The position numbers were made by a program, and so were the translations under genes. From contig JAJOKK010000174.1 of the NCBI GenBank assembly GCA_021129875.1, positions 7,661-19,244 on the forward strand: a stretch of 11,584 bases of DNA, read 5' to 3'. Within the stretch, counting starts at the first letter, position 1. Every line of letters starts with the position of its first letter. The notes beneath the pieces are model-generated. The model saw only the letters and a program-made list of their open reading frames with translations, did no database searches and was not told where the DNA came from. Below are positions 1 through 6,202 of the stretch, one piece after another. Origin of the DNA: Candidatus Bipolaricaulota bacterium (lineage in GTDB: Bacteria > Bipolaricaulota > Bipolaricaulia > UBA7950 > UBA9294).

Positions 1-1322
1 GTGCATTCGTTCATAACAAAATCCGCACCCGCATTCGCAACCGGCAGGCGGTTCACGTTCCTCACGTGTACGGTTAGCGAATCGCTTGCGCGTGCACCGC
101 ATGCGTCGGTCACTGTCAAGGTGAGAACGATCTTCTCTCCTTCGCAAAAGGCGGTAGTTGGGGCTGTGTACACCGGGTGCAGTACATGAGGATTACTGAA
201 ACTCCCCCGCCCACACGCCGCTGTCCAGTGGAAAGTCAACGGATCGCTATCCGAATCCGAGGCAGAACCGACCAACTGAACGCTCGTGCATTCGTTCATA
301 ACAAAATCCGCACCCGCATTCGCAACCGGCAGGCGGTTCAGGTTGTTGATATGGAGAAGCAGCCGCGTGGCACTCCTCGCGCCACAACTATCGACCGCAG
401 TCAGGGTAATGGAGACCTGCTCTCCCCCACAACGGTCCGTCAACGGCGCAAAATACGTAGGGGTGAGAGAGGTTGGATCGTCAAACTTCCCTCTATCCGC
501 AGTCCAGCGAAAACCGACTAGGTTGGAATCAGGGTCCCACACCGCGCCTCGCAACCGGATAGACCCGCCTTCATCGACCGACTGAACCGAAAGCGGCGCT
601 ATGATCGGCGGAGCTGGCGGGCGCTGAACAACTACCGGTGGACAGATCGGAATAACAGGTTTGACCACCGGCACCGGAGGAAACGCAACTACTACCGGCG
701 GACAGATCGGAATAACAGGTTTAACCACCGGCACCGGAGGAACCGCAACAACTACCGGCGGGCAGATCGGAACGATAGGTCTGAAGACCGGTGCCGGAGG
801 GAACGCAACAACTACCGGCGGGCAGATCGGAACGATAGGTCTGAAGACCGGTGCCAGCAGGAACGGAGCAACTACCGGTGTACAGATCGGAGCGATGAGC
901 GCCGGAGAAACCGGTAGCCACCTCGGCAGGAATGGATGACAGACCATATCCACTACCCGCACTACCCTGCTGTCACTCGTACGAAGCCCGTGCCTGTTAG
1001 TAACGGTAAGGGTGAGCACGATATCTTCCCAGGCTCCGCAGATCGGCGGCGCCACATACGTTGGATGCAATACGTTAGCGTTGTCGAATCGGCCTCTGCC
1101 GCCTTCAGCGGTCCAGCGATATGTTACAGCTCCCCCAGCAGGATCGTATCCTTTATTGCTAGTAAGCCTAATCCTACAACATTCGGCAAGCAATATATCC
1201 GGTCCTGCATTAACATGCGGTGGAAATACGACAGCTTCTGGAGCATCCGGAGTAAGCAGAAACCCAAAAACCACTCCCAACACCACCGCCCCAACAACCC
1301 ATACCCAATTTACATCGTTCAT
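1..1322 (-). CDS. PKD-repeat, membrane-anchored surface protein with Pro/Val repeats (5' part; 3' end beyond left edge)
   Basis: The reading frame is open without a stop for 440 codons from ATG 1322-1320 to the left edge, so the gene is partial. The start is supported by AAAGGAGG at 1335-1328, 5 nt upstream. Residues 5-23 are a hydrophobic helix after a short, nearly uncharged N-terminus (signal anchor or uncleaved signal peptide). Residues 36-125 resemble a PKD domain (VNAGPD, YRWTAEGG, LTLTVT). Residues 145-244 are five 20-residue Pro/Val repeats, each with one Cys (PIC). Residues 245-333 and 334-428 are two more PKD-like domains, with a further one starting at 429; RLPVANAGAD recurs at 95-residue spacing. 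These domains carry repeated Cys (NEC, DRC/AFC, DSCGA/DACGA). PKD domains are known as Ig-like folds in extracellular adhesins, hydrolases and S-layer proteins. I infer a cell-surface or structural role; the specific function is unknown. Confidence 0.82.
   Translation of the reverse strand, partial: MNDVNWVWVVGAVVLGVVFGFLLTPDAPEAVVFPPHVNAGPDILLAECCRIRLTSNKGYDPAGGAVTYRWTAEGGRGRFDNANVLHPTYVAPPICGAWEDIVLTLTVTNRHGLRTSDSRVVRVVDMVCHPFLPRWLPVSPALIAPICTPVVAPFLLAPVFRPIVPICPPVVVAFPPAPVFRPIVPICPPVVVAVPPVPVVKPVIPICPPVVVAFPPVPVVKPVIPICPPVVVQRPPAPPIIAPLSVQSVDEGGSIRLRGAVWDPDSNLVGFRWTADRGKFDDPTSLTPTYFAPLTDRCGGEQVSITLTAVDSCGARSATRLLLHINNLNRLPVANAGADFVMNECTSVQLVGSASDSDSDPLTFHWTAACGRGSFSNPHVLHPVYTAPTTAFCEGEKIVLTLTVTDACGARASDSLTVHVRNVNRLPVANAGADFVMNEC
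286..340 (-). repeat. 55-bp exact duplicate of positions 1-55 (PKD unit boundary)
   Basis: Positions 286-340 are identical to 1-55, an offset of 285 bp, i.e. 95 codons or one PKD-like unit. On the minus strand the block codes the domain junction RLPVANAGADFVMNEC. The exact DNA match, in a region where the rest of the two units has diverged, points to recent gene conversion or unequal crossing-over. Confidence 0.9.
591..890 (-). repeat. Five in-frame copies of a 60-bp repeat coding a 20-residue Pro/Val/Cys unit
   Basis: Units on the minus strand are 890-831, 830-771, 770-711, 710-651 and 650-591. The consensus is PICPPVVVAFPPxPVxxPx(V/I). Units 2, 3 and 4 are nearly identical in DNA. Unit 1 (PICTPVVAPFLL...) and unit 5 (ending PPIIAPL) are diverged edges. 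The strictly 60-bp period keeps the frame. The segment lies between the first and second PKD-like domains and probably forms an extended spacer; the single Cys per unit is unusual for such a linker. Confidence 0.9.
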
Positions 1323-1396
1323 CCCGCCCTCCTTTAAGAACGAACAGCCTGTGCCCCCCGCCGCCTCTTTGCACCTTTAAACTTTTTTCACTATCA

Positions 1397-1425
1397 AGCA
1401 TAGCACAAAAAGAGGGAGATTCCAA
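1397..1425 (-). promoter_or_regulatory. Candidate sigma70-type promoter of the PKD protein gene
   Basis: On the minus strand TTGGAA (1425-1420) is followed after 17 bp by TATGCT (1402-1397). Each box matches its consensus at 4 of 6 positions. Transcription would start about 70 nt before the ATG at 1322. It is a plausible promoter, supported only by consensus matching. Confidence 0.35.
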
Positions 1426-1453
1426 AAGAAGGGGACTTTTCAGTCCATTCCAT

Positions 1454-1765
1454 GCGTGATCGGTTAAGCCTTCTGTCGGATCATTAAAATCTCCTGATTT
1501 TGGGAGATTCATCACGCCTTCGGACTGTCGTGGTCGATTACCTTCGCTTCCCGTCGGTAGTGGCGGGTTTCAAACCCGCCACTACACAGGCGCGGCTTCA
1601 CGGATTCTTATCAGTGGCTCCCAACAGCCATTTGAGTGAGAGAGGTCCGTTGATCTCTTCTTCTATCACCGTTGGCCTATCTGTCAGAATGCGCCCTGCC
1701 CGTGCAATGCGCGCAGGCAGGCGGCAGACCGGCCCAGAGTACCGGCCATCCTTAACCGATCACGC
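1454..1765. mobile_element. Candidate MITE-like element, 312 bp, with 15-bp perfect terminal inverted repeats
   Basis: GCGTGATCGGTTAAG at 1454-1468 is the exact reverse complement of CTTAACCGATCACGC at 1751-1765. Three nucleotides outside each end lies a 10-bp near-direct repeat (CAGTCCATTC 1441-1450, CAGTCTATTC 1769-1778; 9 of 10 identical), as a degraded target duplication would look. The interior codes nothing recognisable and contains the perfect palindrome at 1557-1585. No transposase is present. It could also be a chance or regulatory inverted repeat. Confidence 0.25.
1557..1585. repeat. Perfect 29-bp palindrome (14-bp arms, 1-nt centre), REP-like
   Basis: The arm GTAGTGGCGGGTTT (1557-1570) is followed by one C and its exact reverse complement AAACCCGCCACTAC (1572-1585). 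No T-tract follows on either strand, so it is not a standard intrinsic terminator. A diverged copy occurs about 260 bp downstream, which suggests a dispersed genomic palindromic element. Confidence 0.85.
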
Positions 1766-1820
1766 TCCCAGTCTATTCTGACGATGCTACGGTTTAAACG
1801 TACGCCTCGCCGCCTAACAG

Positions 1821-1844
1821 GGCGGGATTCAAACCCACCACTAC
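1821..1844. repeat. Degenerate second copy of the palindromic repeat
   Basis: Positions 1821-1844 match 1562-1585 at 22 of 24 positions. The two changes (T to A and G to A) break the dyad, and the left end of the first copy (GTAGT) is missing here. It sits about 180 bp upstream of pyrB. Confidence 0.7.
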
Positions 1845-1896
1845 TATCGAAGGGCTTTGCTTAATCGCGCTTACAGATGCTAACAAAACACGTTCT

Positions 1897-1950
1897 TGCC
1901 TGAGCACAGGCATATTCGTACCGGCAGATGCTTTGTCGATTCTGCCTGTG
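1897..1950 (+). promoter_or_regulatory. Mutually exclusive hairpins upstream of pyrB
   Basis: Three pairings compete. TGCCTG (1897-1902) pairs with CAGGCA (1907-1912) around a 4-nt loop. CACAGGCA (1905-1912) pairs with TGCCTGTG (1943-1950). GGCAGA (1923-1928) pairs with TCTGCC (1941-1946). The second excludes the other two, the topology of an attenuator or riboregulator. However, no T-tract follows, and the best pyrB promoter lies downstream, so the segment is in RNA only if an additional upstream promoter exists. Confidence 0.25.
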
Positions 1951-1983
1951 GGGACTCTCTTCACCTCCCTGATACACCTCACC

Positions 1984-2013
1984 TTGCCATTCGATCGATG
2001 AGTGGTGTACGAT
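1984..2013 (+). promoter_or_regulatory. Candidate pyr operon promoter
   Basis: TTGCCA (1984-1989) and TACGAT (2008-2013) are separated by 18 bp. The spacer contains the 8-bp palindrome TCGATCGA (1991-1998), a possible operator. A start 6-8 nt after the -10 box would fall at about 2019-2021, only 4-6 nt before the pyrB ATG, making the transcript nearly leaderless. That agrees with the absence of a Shine-Dalgarno sequence before pyrB. Confidence 0.45.
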
Positions 2014-2024
2014 AACTTTTTAAC

Positions 2025-2975
2025 ATGAACAAAGCGACACGTTACACCAAGAGCGGTTGCCGGCATATTGTTGATTCTCTCGATCTTTCCCCTGCTGAGT
2101 ACGCAGACCTCTTTTCTCTGGCGACGAAGATCAGGGCCGCCCCCTCCGAGTACGCTTCCATCTGCCACGGCCGGTTGATGGCGACCCTCTTCTATGAGCC
2201 GAGTACGCGCACCCGGCTGTCGTTCGAGGCGGCGATGCTTCGATTGGGCGGCCGGGTTCTCACCGTTGCCGATCCGGCGACGAGCGCGGTCGCCAAAGGG
2301 GAGACGTTGGCTGATACGATCCGTACGGTGGGCAGCTACGCAGATATCGTTGTGTTGCGTCACCCGAAAGAGGGCGCAGCGCGACTGGCTGCGCTCTACG
2401 CGCCGGTGCCCCTGATAAACGGCGGCGACGGCGCACGCGAACATCCCACCCAGACCCTGACCGATATGTTCACTATTCAGCACTTTAAAGGTCGGTTGAG
2501 CGATCTGACCGTAGCCTTCTGCGGGGACCTGCGCTACGGCCGCACTGTCCATTCGCTCATCCGCGCGCTAACACGCTGCCGCGGGATGAGGTTCATCTTG
2601 ATCTCCCCACAGGAGCTGCGCCTTCCGGCGCAGATCAAGGAGGAGATCAAGGCAGCAGATCCGCAGGCGCGGATCGAGGAGGTTACGGCAATAGAGGATG
2701 GATTGCCTGCGGCGGATGTGCTTTACATGACGCGCATCCAGAAGGAGCGGTTCTTCAACGAGGAAGACTACATCAAGCTACGCGATACCTACATCCTGAC
2801 CCCGGAACGGCTCGCCTCCGCCAAGCAAGATGCGATCGTCATGCATCCACTGCCACGGGTCACCGAGATCGCCGCTGCGGTCGATTCCGATGAACGGGCG
2901 GTCTATTTCCAACAGGCACGGTTGGGGATGCTCGTACGGATGGCGCTCATCGCGCGTCTGTTGGAGGTGATCTGA
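2025..2975 (+). CDS. pyrB: Aspartate carbamoyltransferase, catalytic subunit
   Basis: It catalyses carbamoyl phosphate + L-aspartate to N-carbamoyl-L-aspartate + phosphate, the first committed step of pyrimidine synthesis, in the cytosol. At 316 residues it has the usual family length. Visible motifs are the carbamoyl-phosphate loop FYEPSTRTR (56-64), AVAKGET with the active-site lysine at 91, EHPTQ (139-143), DLRYGRTVHSL (168-178) and MHPLPR (273-278). ATG 2025 is the only in-frame start: a stop (2013-2015) lies just upstream, and the next Met (residue 52) falls inside the conserved core. No Shine-Dalgarno sequence precedes it. It is the first gene of the pyr operon and its TGA abuts the pyrI ATG, as expected for the two chains of a c6r6-type holoenzyme. 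Confidence 0.98.
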   Translation: MNKATRYTKSGCRHIVDSLDLSPAEYADLFSLATKIRAAPSEYASICHGRLMATLFYEPSTRTRLSFEAAMLRLGGRVLTVADPATSAVAKGETLADTIRTVGSYADIVVLRHPKEGAARLAALYAPVPLINGGDGAREHPTQTLTDMFTIQHFKGRLSDLTVAFCGDLRYGRTVHSLIRALTRCRGMRFILISPQELRLPAQIKEEIKAADPQARIEEVTAIEDGLPAADVLYMTRIQKERFFNEEDYIKLRDTYILTPERLASAKQDAIVMHPLPRVTEIAAAVDSDERAVYFQQARLGMLVRMALIARLLEVI

Positions 2976-3398
2976 ATGCTCAGGGTGAACGCAATCAACA
3001 AAGGGATCGTCCTCGACCATATCCAAGCGGGGAACGGGATCAGGATCTTCGAGCGGCTGCGGCTAAAAGGGGCCGATTACCCAGTGGCTCTCTTGATGAA
3101 CGTCGAGAGCACCAAAATGGGCCGGAAGGATATCATCAAGATCTCCGACACCTTGGATCTTGATCTGACGATGCTCGGTCTGCTCGATCCGCGGATAAGC
3201 GTCAACTACATCGAGGAGAGCAGAGTAACGAGCAAGGTGCACCCCGGCCTCCCCGAACGGGTGGATGGGCTGATCGCGTGCAAGAATCCACGGTGCATCA
3301 CTACCGACGAGCGTCACGGCCCCTCTAGCTTCACTCTCCTCGACAAGGAGACGAAGGTCTACAAGTGTTCCTACTGCGGCGAGCGCGTGCGGATGTGA
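2976..3398 (+). CDS. pyrI: Aspartate carbamoyltransferase, regulatory subunit
   Basis: This is the non-catalytic chain that binds nucleotide effectors (CTP/ATP in known enzymes) and holds catalytic trimers together through a zinc domain. It has 140 residues. The N-terminal allosteric domain shows INKGIVLDHI (7-16) and RIFERL (23-28), with NVESTKMGRKDIIKI around 42-56. The C-terminal zinc site is complete: Cys102, Cys107, Cys131 and Cys134 (CKNPRC and CSYC). ATG 2976 follows the pyrB stop directly, with GGAGGTGA at 2963-2970. Its presence argues that end-product feedback on this enzyme is allosteric. Confidence 0.98.
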   Translation: MLRVNAINKGIVLDHIQAGNGIRIFERLRLKGADYPVALLMNVESTKMGRKDIIKISDTLDLDLTMLGLLDPRISVNYIEESRVTSKVHPGLPERVDGLIACKNPRCITTDERHGPSSFTLLDKETKVYKCSYCGERVRM

Positions 3399-4630
3399 AA
3401 AACGATCTGCTGATCAAGGATGCTCGGCTGTTTCATCCCGATTGCGATCTGATCGTCGACCTGCACATCGAAGACGGGGTCATCCGCGCAATCGGGACGG
3501 GGCTGCGCCATGCAAAACTTCCGCTCCTGTGTGCGGACGGGCGCACACTCTTGCCCGCCTTTGTGGACCTGCACACTCACTTCCGCGATCCCGGCTACCC
3601 GCACAAAGAGGATATCACAACCGGGAGCAGGGCCGCGGCCGGCGGCGGGTACACCGCGGTCTCAGTGATGGCGAACACCGATCCGGTCTGCGATCACCCG
3701 GAGGTCGCCGAGTACATGCACCGAAGAGCCGAGGAAGCCGGCCTTGTCGAGGTCTACCCTGTGGGCGCGATCAGCCGCGGTCTTTTGGGTGAGAAATTGA
3801 GCGACATGGAGGGGTTAGCCCCGTACGTCTGGGCGTACTCTGACGATGGGATAGGGGTGGAAGACGACGCCCTGATGCTGCGCGCCTGCCAGAAAGCAGC
3901 GTCGCTCGACCGGGTCGTCATCCCTCACTGCGAATACGCGGATATCGCGGATAAAGGGCTTGCCGAACGGCTGATGGTCGCACGCGATCTCCTGCTCGCC
4001 CGGCATACCGGATGCCGGCTCCATGTTGCGCATGTGAGCACCGCAGAGACAGTGGAGATGATCGTGCAGGCGAGAGAGGGAGGAAGGGGACTGACCTGCG
4101 AGGTAACCCCGCATCATCTCTGTCTCGACCGCGCGGAGGCGGACTACACCGTCAACCCGCCGATTGCCGATCGGAGCACGCGGGATAGCCTGGTCCAGTC
4201 CCTGGCAGAGGGCCGGATCGACGTCATTGCCACCGACCACGCGCCCCACACCGCCGCGGACAAAGAGAGAGGGGCTCCCGGCATCTCAGGGATCGAGACC
4301 GCCTTTCCGCTGTTATATACGCGCCTGGTGAAGACAGGGCTCCTCCCCCTAGCCGATCTTGTCAGGTACATGTCCACCCACCCGGCCCGTATCATGGGCC
4401 TGAACAAAGGAGAGCTTCGCGTCGGGGACGACGGCGACGTGGTGTTGATCGAGGAGGACGGGGCATTCACGGTGAACGAAGGGACCTTCCTCTCCATGGG
4501 GAGCAACTCCCCTCTTATCGGGATGCCTCTTCAGGGGAAGATATGGGCTACAGTCCACAAAGGGGAACTGATCTATATCGACGGGAAGGTAAAGGGGAGG
4601 GATTTTGATGATCATCGACAGGCTGTTTAA
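3395..4630 (+). CDS. pyrC: Dihydroorotase, class I type
   Basis: It catalyses the reversible cyclisation of N-carbamoyl-L-aspartate to dihydroorotate, using zinc. I chose GTG 3395, which overlaps the pyrI TGA by 4 bp (GTGA) and begins VKNDLLIKDA. An upstream GTG (3365) would add ten residues unlike the family. The length is then 411 residues. Amidohydrolase motifs are DLHTHFRDPG (58-67, metal His60 and His62), AYSDDG (147-152), IPHCE with His178, AHVST (212-216), EVTPHH (236-241) and ATDHAPH with catalytic Asp281. GxKGxL-like and MGSNSP segments close the composite beta domain. The Shine-Dalgarno sequence is weak, so translation probably depends on coupling to pyrI. Confidence 0.97.
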   Translation: MKNDLLIKDARLFHPDCDLIVDLHIEDGVIRAIGTGLRHAKLPLLCADGRTLLPAFVDLHTHFRDPGYPHKEDITTGSRAAAGGGYTAVSVMANTDPVCDHPEVAEYMHRRAEEAGLVEVYPVGAISRGLLGEKLSDMEGLAPYVWAYSDDGIGVEDDALMLRACQKAASLDRVVIPHCEYADIADKGLAERLMVARDLLLARHTGCRLHVAHVSTAETVEMIVQAREGGRGLTCEVTPHHLCLDRAEADYTVNPPIADRSTRDSLVQSLAEGRIDVIATDHAPHTAADKERGAPGISGIETAFPLLYTRLVKTGLLPLADLVRYMSTHPARIMGLNKGELRVGDDGDVVLIEEDGAFTVNEGTFLSMGSNSPLIGMPLQGKIWATVHKGELIYIDGKVKGRDFDDHRQAV

Positions 4631-5465
4631 AGCGGTGGAATCGCGAGGTCCGGTATGCGTGGGTTTGGACACATCGTCGAAGCTCCTGCCGGTCTCCCTT
4701 GCAGCGGAACGGCCACTGACAGAGGCCGTCTACGAGTTCAACCGCAGGATCATCGACGCCACAGTAGATGTCGTCGCCTGCTACAAGGTACAGATCGCCT
4801 ATTACGAGGCTCTCGGGGTGGAAGGGCTCTCCTGTTACCGGAAGACCCTCCAATACGCAAAGGGCAAAGGCGCGCTGGTTATCGGGGATATCAAGCGGGG
4901 GGACATCGCTGCCACTGGGGAGATGTACGCCCACGCGCACCTTGCCGGGGATTTTGAGGCCGACTTTGTGACCGTCAACCCGTACATGGGTTTCGACGCC
5001 ATCTCCCCGTACCTGCCGTACCTCCGAGAGGGAGGGAAGGGGATCTTTGTCCTGATCAGGACCTCGAACCCCACAGCAAAGGATTTTCAAGACCTCCCTT
5101 CCCCTGATCGATCACTCTTTATGCGCGTCGCAGAGCAGGTCGAACACTGGGGAGAAGAATCCCGAGGGGAGTGCGGATACAGCATGATCGGAGGGGTAGT
5201 GGGGGCGACGGACCCGCAGGAACTCGTCGCGGTGCGCAAGGCCTTCCCCACGCTCTTTCTGCTCGTCCCGGGCTACGGGGCGCAAGGAGCCGGTGGAAAA
5301 GATGTGGCAGCAGCGTTTGTGCGCGGCAACGGCGCGGTGGTCAACGCCTCCCGCTCGATCATCGGCGCTCACAAGGACAGACCGGACGGAGACCGCCGAT
5401 ACCCCGAGCATGCGAGGGAAGCGGTCCTGGCGATGAGGGATGATATCCGCCGATGGCTGAAATAG
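4608..5465 (+). CDS. pyrF: Orotidine 5'-phosphate decarboxylase, group 2
   Basis: It decarboxylates OMP to UMP, the last step of the pathway. ATG 4608 has AAGGGGAGG (4592-4600) 7 nt upstream and is preferred to the TTG one codon earlier. The protein has 285 residues, the longer size typical of the group 2 subfamily. It shows CVGLDTS (17-23), the catalytic DIKRGD (94-99, Lys96), VNPYMGFD (123-130), PGYGAQG (221-227) and NASRSII (246-252) for phosphate binding. It overlaps pyrC by 23 bp and pyrK by 13 bp. Confidence 0.97.
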   Translation: MIIDRLFKAVESRGPVCVGLDTSSKLLPVSLAAERPLTEAVYEFNRRIIDATVDVVACYKVQIAYYEALGVEGLSCYRKTLQYAKGKGALVIGDIKRGDIAATGEMYAHAHLAGDFEADFVTVNPYMGFDAISPYLPYLREGGKGIFVLIRTSNPTAKDFQDLPSPDRSLFMRVAEQVEHWGEESRGECGYSMIGGVVGATDPQELVAVRKAFPTLFLLVPGYGAQGAGGKDVAAAFVRGNGAVVNASRSIIGAHKDRPDGDRRYPEHAREAVLAMRDDIRRWLK

Positions 5466-6202
5466 CGGTCCGGACCGCTTCGGTGCTGCACAACAAGCAT
5501 ATCGCCCCCAACGTCTTCCGCCTCGAGGTGGAGGGGAGCTTTCGCGCGAAGCCTGGGCAGTTCTACATGCTGCGGTCGTGGCGCCACGACCCGTTGCTCT
5601 TCCGTCCGATGAGCGTATTCGACCGGACCGAGGAGTCTCTCTCTTTCCTCTGCGCGACCCGGGGACGGGGTACAGACCTTTTGAGCCGGCTTTCAGCGGG
5701 CGACGGACTGACTCTGCTCGGCCCACTGGGGAACGGCTGGGAGAGGATAGATGAACGAATAGCCCTGATCGGCGGTGGCACAGGGATCGCCCCGCTCTAT
5801 TACACCGCCAAGTATTTCGCCGCGAAAGATCGCTCCGCTGCGATCGACATCTACCTCGGTTTTCGAGGAAGACCGTTCCTGCAAGAGGAGTTTGCACAGG
5901 TAGCCCAGCGGGTCTATCGATCATCCGAATCCGGAGAAGGGGGAGAAGAAGGGCTCATCACCGAGATATTCAACCCGAGCGGCTACGACACGTGCTACGC
6001 GTGCGGGCCGCCCGCGATGCTGGCGGCCCTGAGTAAGGTCTGCCAAGGGGCGGGGATCCCGCTCTTCGTCTCGCTGGAGGAGCGGATCGCCTGCGGAATC
6101 GGCGCCTGCCTGGGCTGCGCAGTGAGAACACGCAAGGGGATGAAGCGGGTATGCAAAGACGGCCCTGTATTCCGCGCCGAGGAGGTCTTCTTCGATGGCT
6201 GA
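5453..6202 (+). CDS. pyrK: Dihydroorotate dehydrogenase B, FAD/2Fe-2S electron transfer subunit
   Basis: It passes electrons from the FMN of PyrD through 2Fe-2S and FAD to NAD+. It has 249 residues with the domains in family order. The FAD-binding barrel has the flavin motif FRPMSVFD (50-57). The NAD-binding Rossmann-like domain has GGGTGIAPL (107-115) and CGPPAML (184-190). The C-terminal 2Fe-2S loop has Cys214, Cys219, Cys222 and Cys234, spaced C-x4-C-x2-C-x11-C. ATG 5453 overlaps pyrF; GAGGGATG lies about 10 nt upstream. It overlaps pyrD by 8 bp, which matches the obligate PyrD-PyrK heterotetramer of class 1B enzymes and points to NAD+ rather than quinone as acceptor. Confidence 0.97.
   Translation: MAEIAVRTASVLHNKHIAPNVFRLEVEGSFRAKPGQFYMLRSWRHDPLLFRPMSVFDRTEESLSFLCATRGRGTDLLSRLSAGDGLTLLGPLGNGWERIDERIALIGGGTGIAPLYYTAKYFAAKDRSAAIDIYLGFRGRPFLQEEFAQVAQRVYRSSESGEGGEEGLITEIFNPSGYDTCYACGPPAMLAALSKVCQGAGIPLFVSLEERIACGIGACLGCAVRTRKGMKRVCKDGPVFRAEEVFFDG

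Larger units (their letters stand above)
1323..2024. other. 702-bp divergent intergenic region without a convincing gene
   Basis: The region separates the leftward PKD gene from the rightward pyr operon. No open frame here has a ribosome binding site together with recognisable protein features. It holds the PKD promoter, a 7-bp stem-loop (AATCTCC 1488-1494 / GGAGATT 1503-1509), a perfect palindrome with a degenerate second copy, a pair of 15-bp inverted repeats 312 bp apart end to end, a bulged GC hairpin around 1690-1720 (CGCC-TGCC / GGCAGGCG), a GTTTAAAC palindrome near 1790, alternative hairpins at 1897-1950, and the pyrB promoter. Confidence 0.6.

Noticed and set aside
661..939. Gly/Thr-rich 92-codon frame on the plus strand over the 60-bp repeats
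   Set aside because: It is the antisense of the in-frame Pro/Val repeats of the PKD protein, whose long frame, start and ribosome binding site are better supported.
1557..1585. Intrinsic terminator at the perfect palindrome
   Set aside because: There is no T-tract on either side, no gene ends nearby on either strand, and a second dispersed copy points to a REP-like element.
1500..1781. Small plus-strand open frame of 93 codons
   Set aside because: It has no ribosome binding site, includes the translated palindrome, and has no protein-like pattern.
1794..2552. 252-codon open frame on the minus strand over the pyrB 5' half
   Set aside because: It overlaps the unmistakable pyrB catalytic core on the other strand, has no recognisable domain, and fits the antisense openness of GC-rich coding DNA.
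5112..5924. 270-codon open frame on the minus strand across pyrF-pyrK
   Set aside because: It is antisense to two well-supported genes, has a composition rich in Arg/Ser/Pro typical of shadow frames, and shows no motif.
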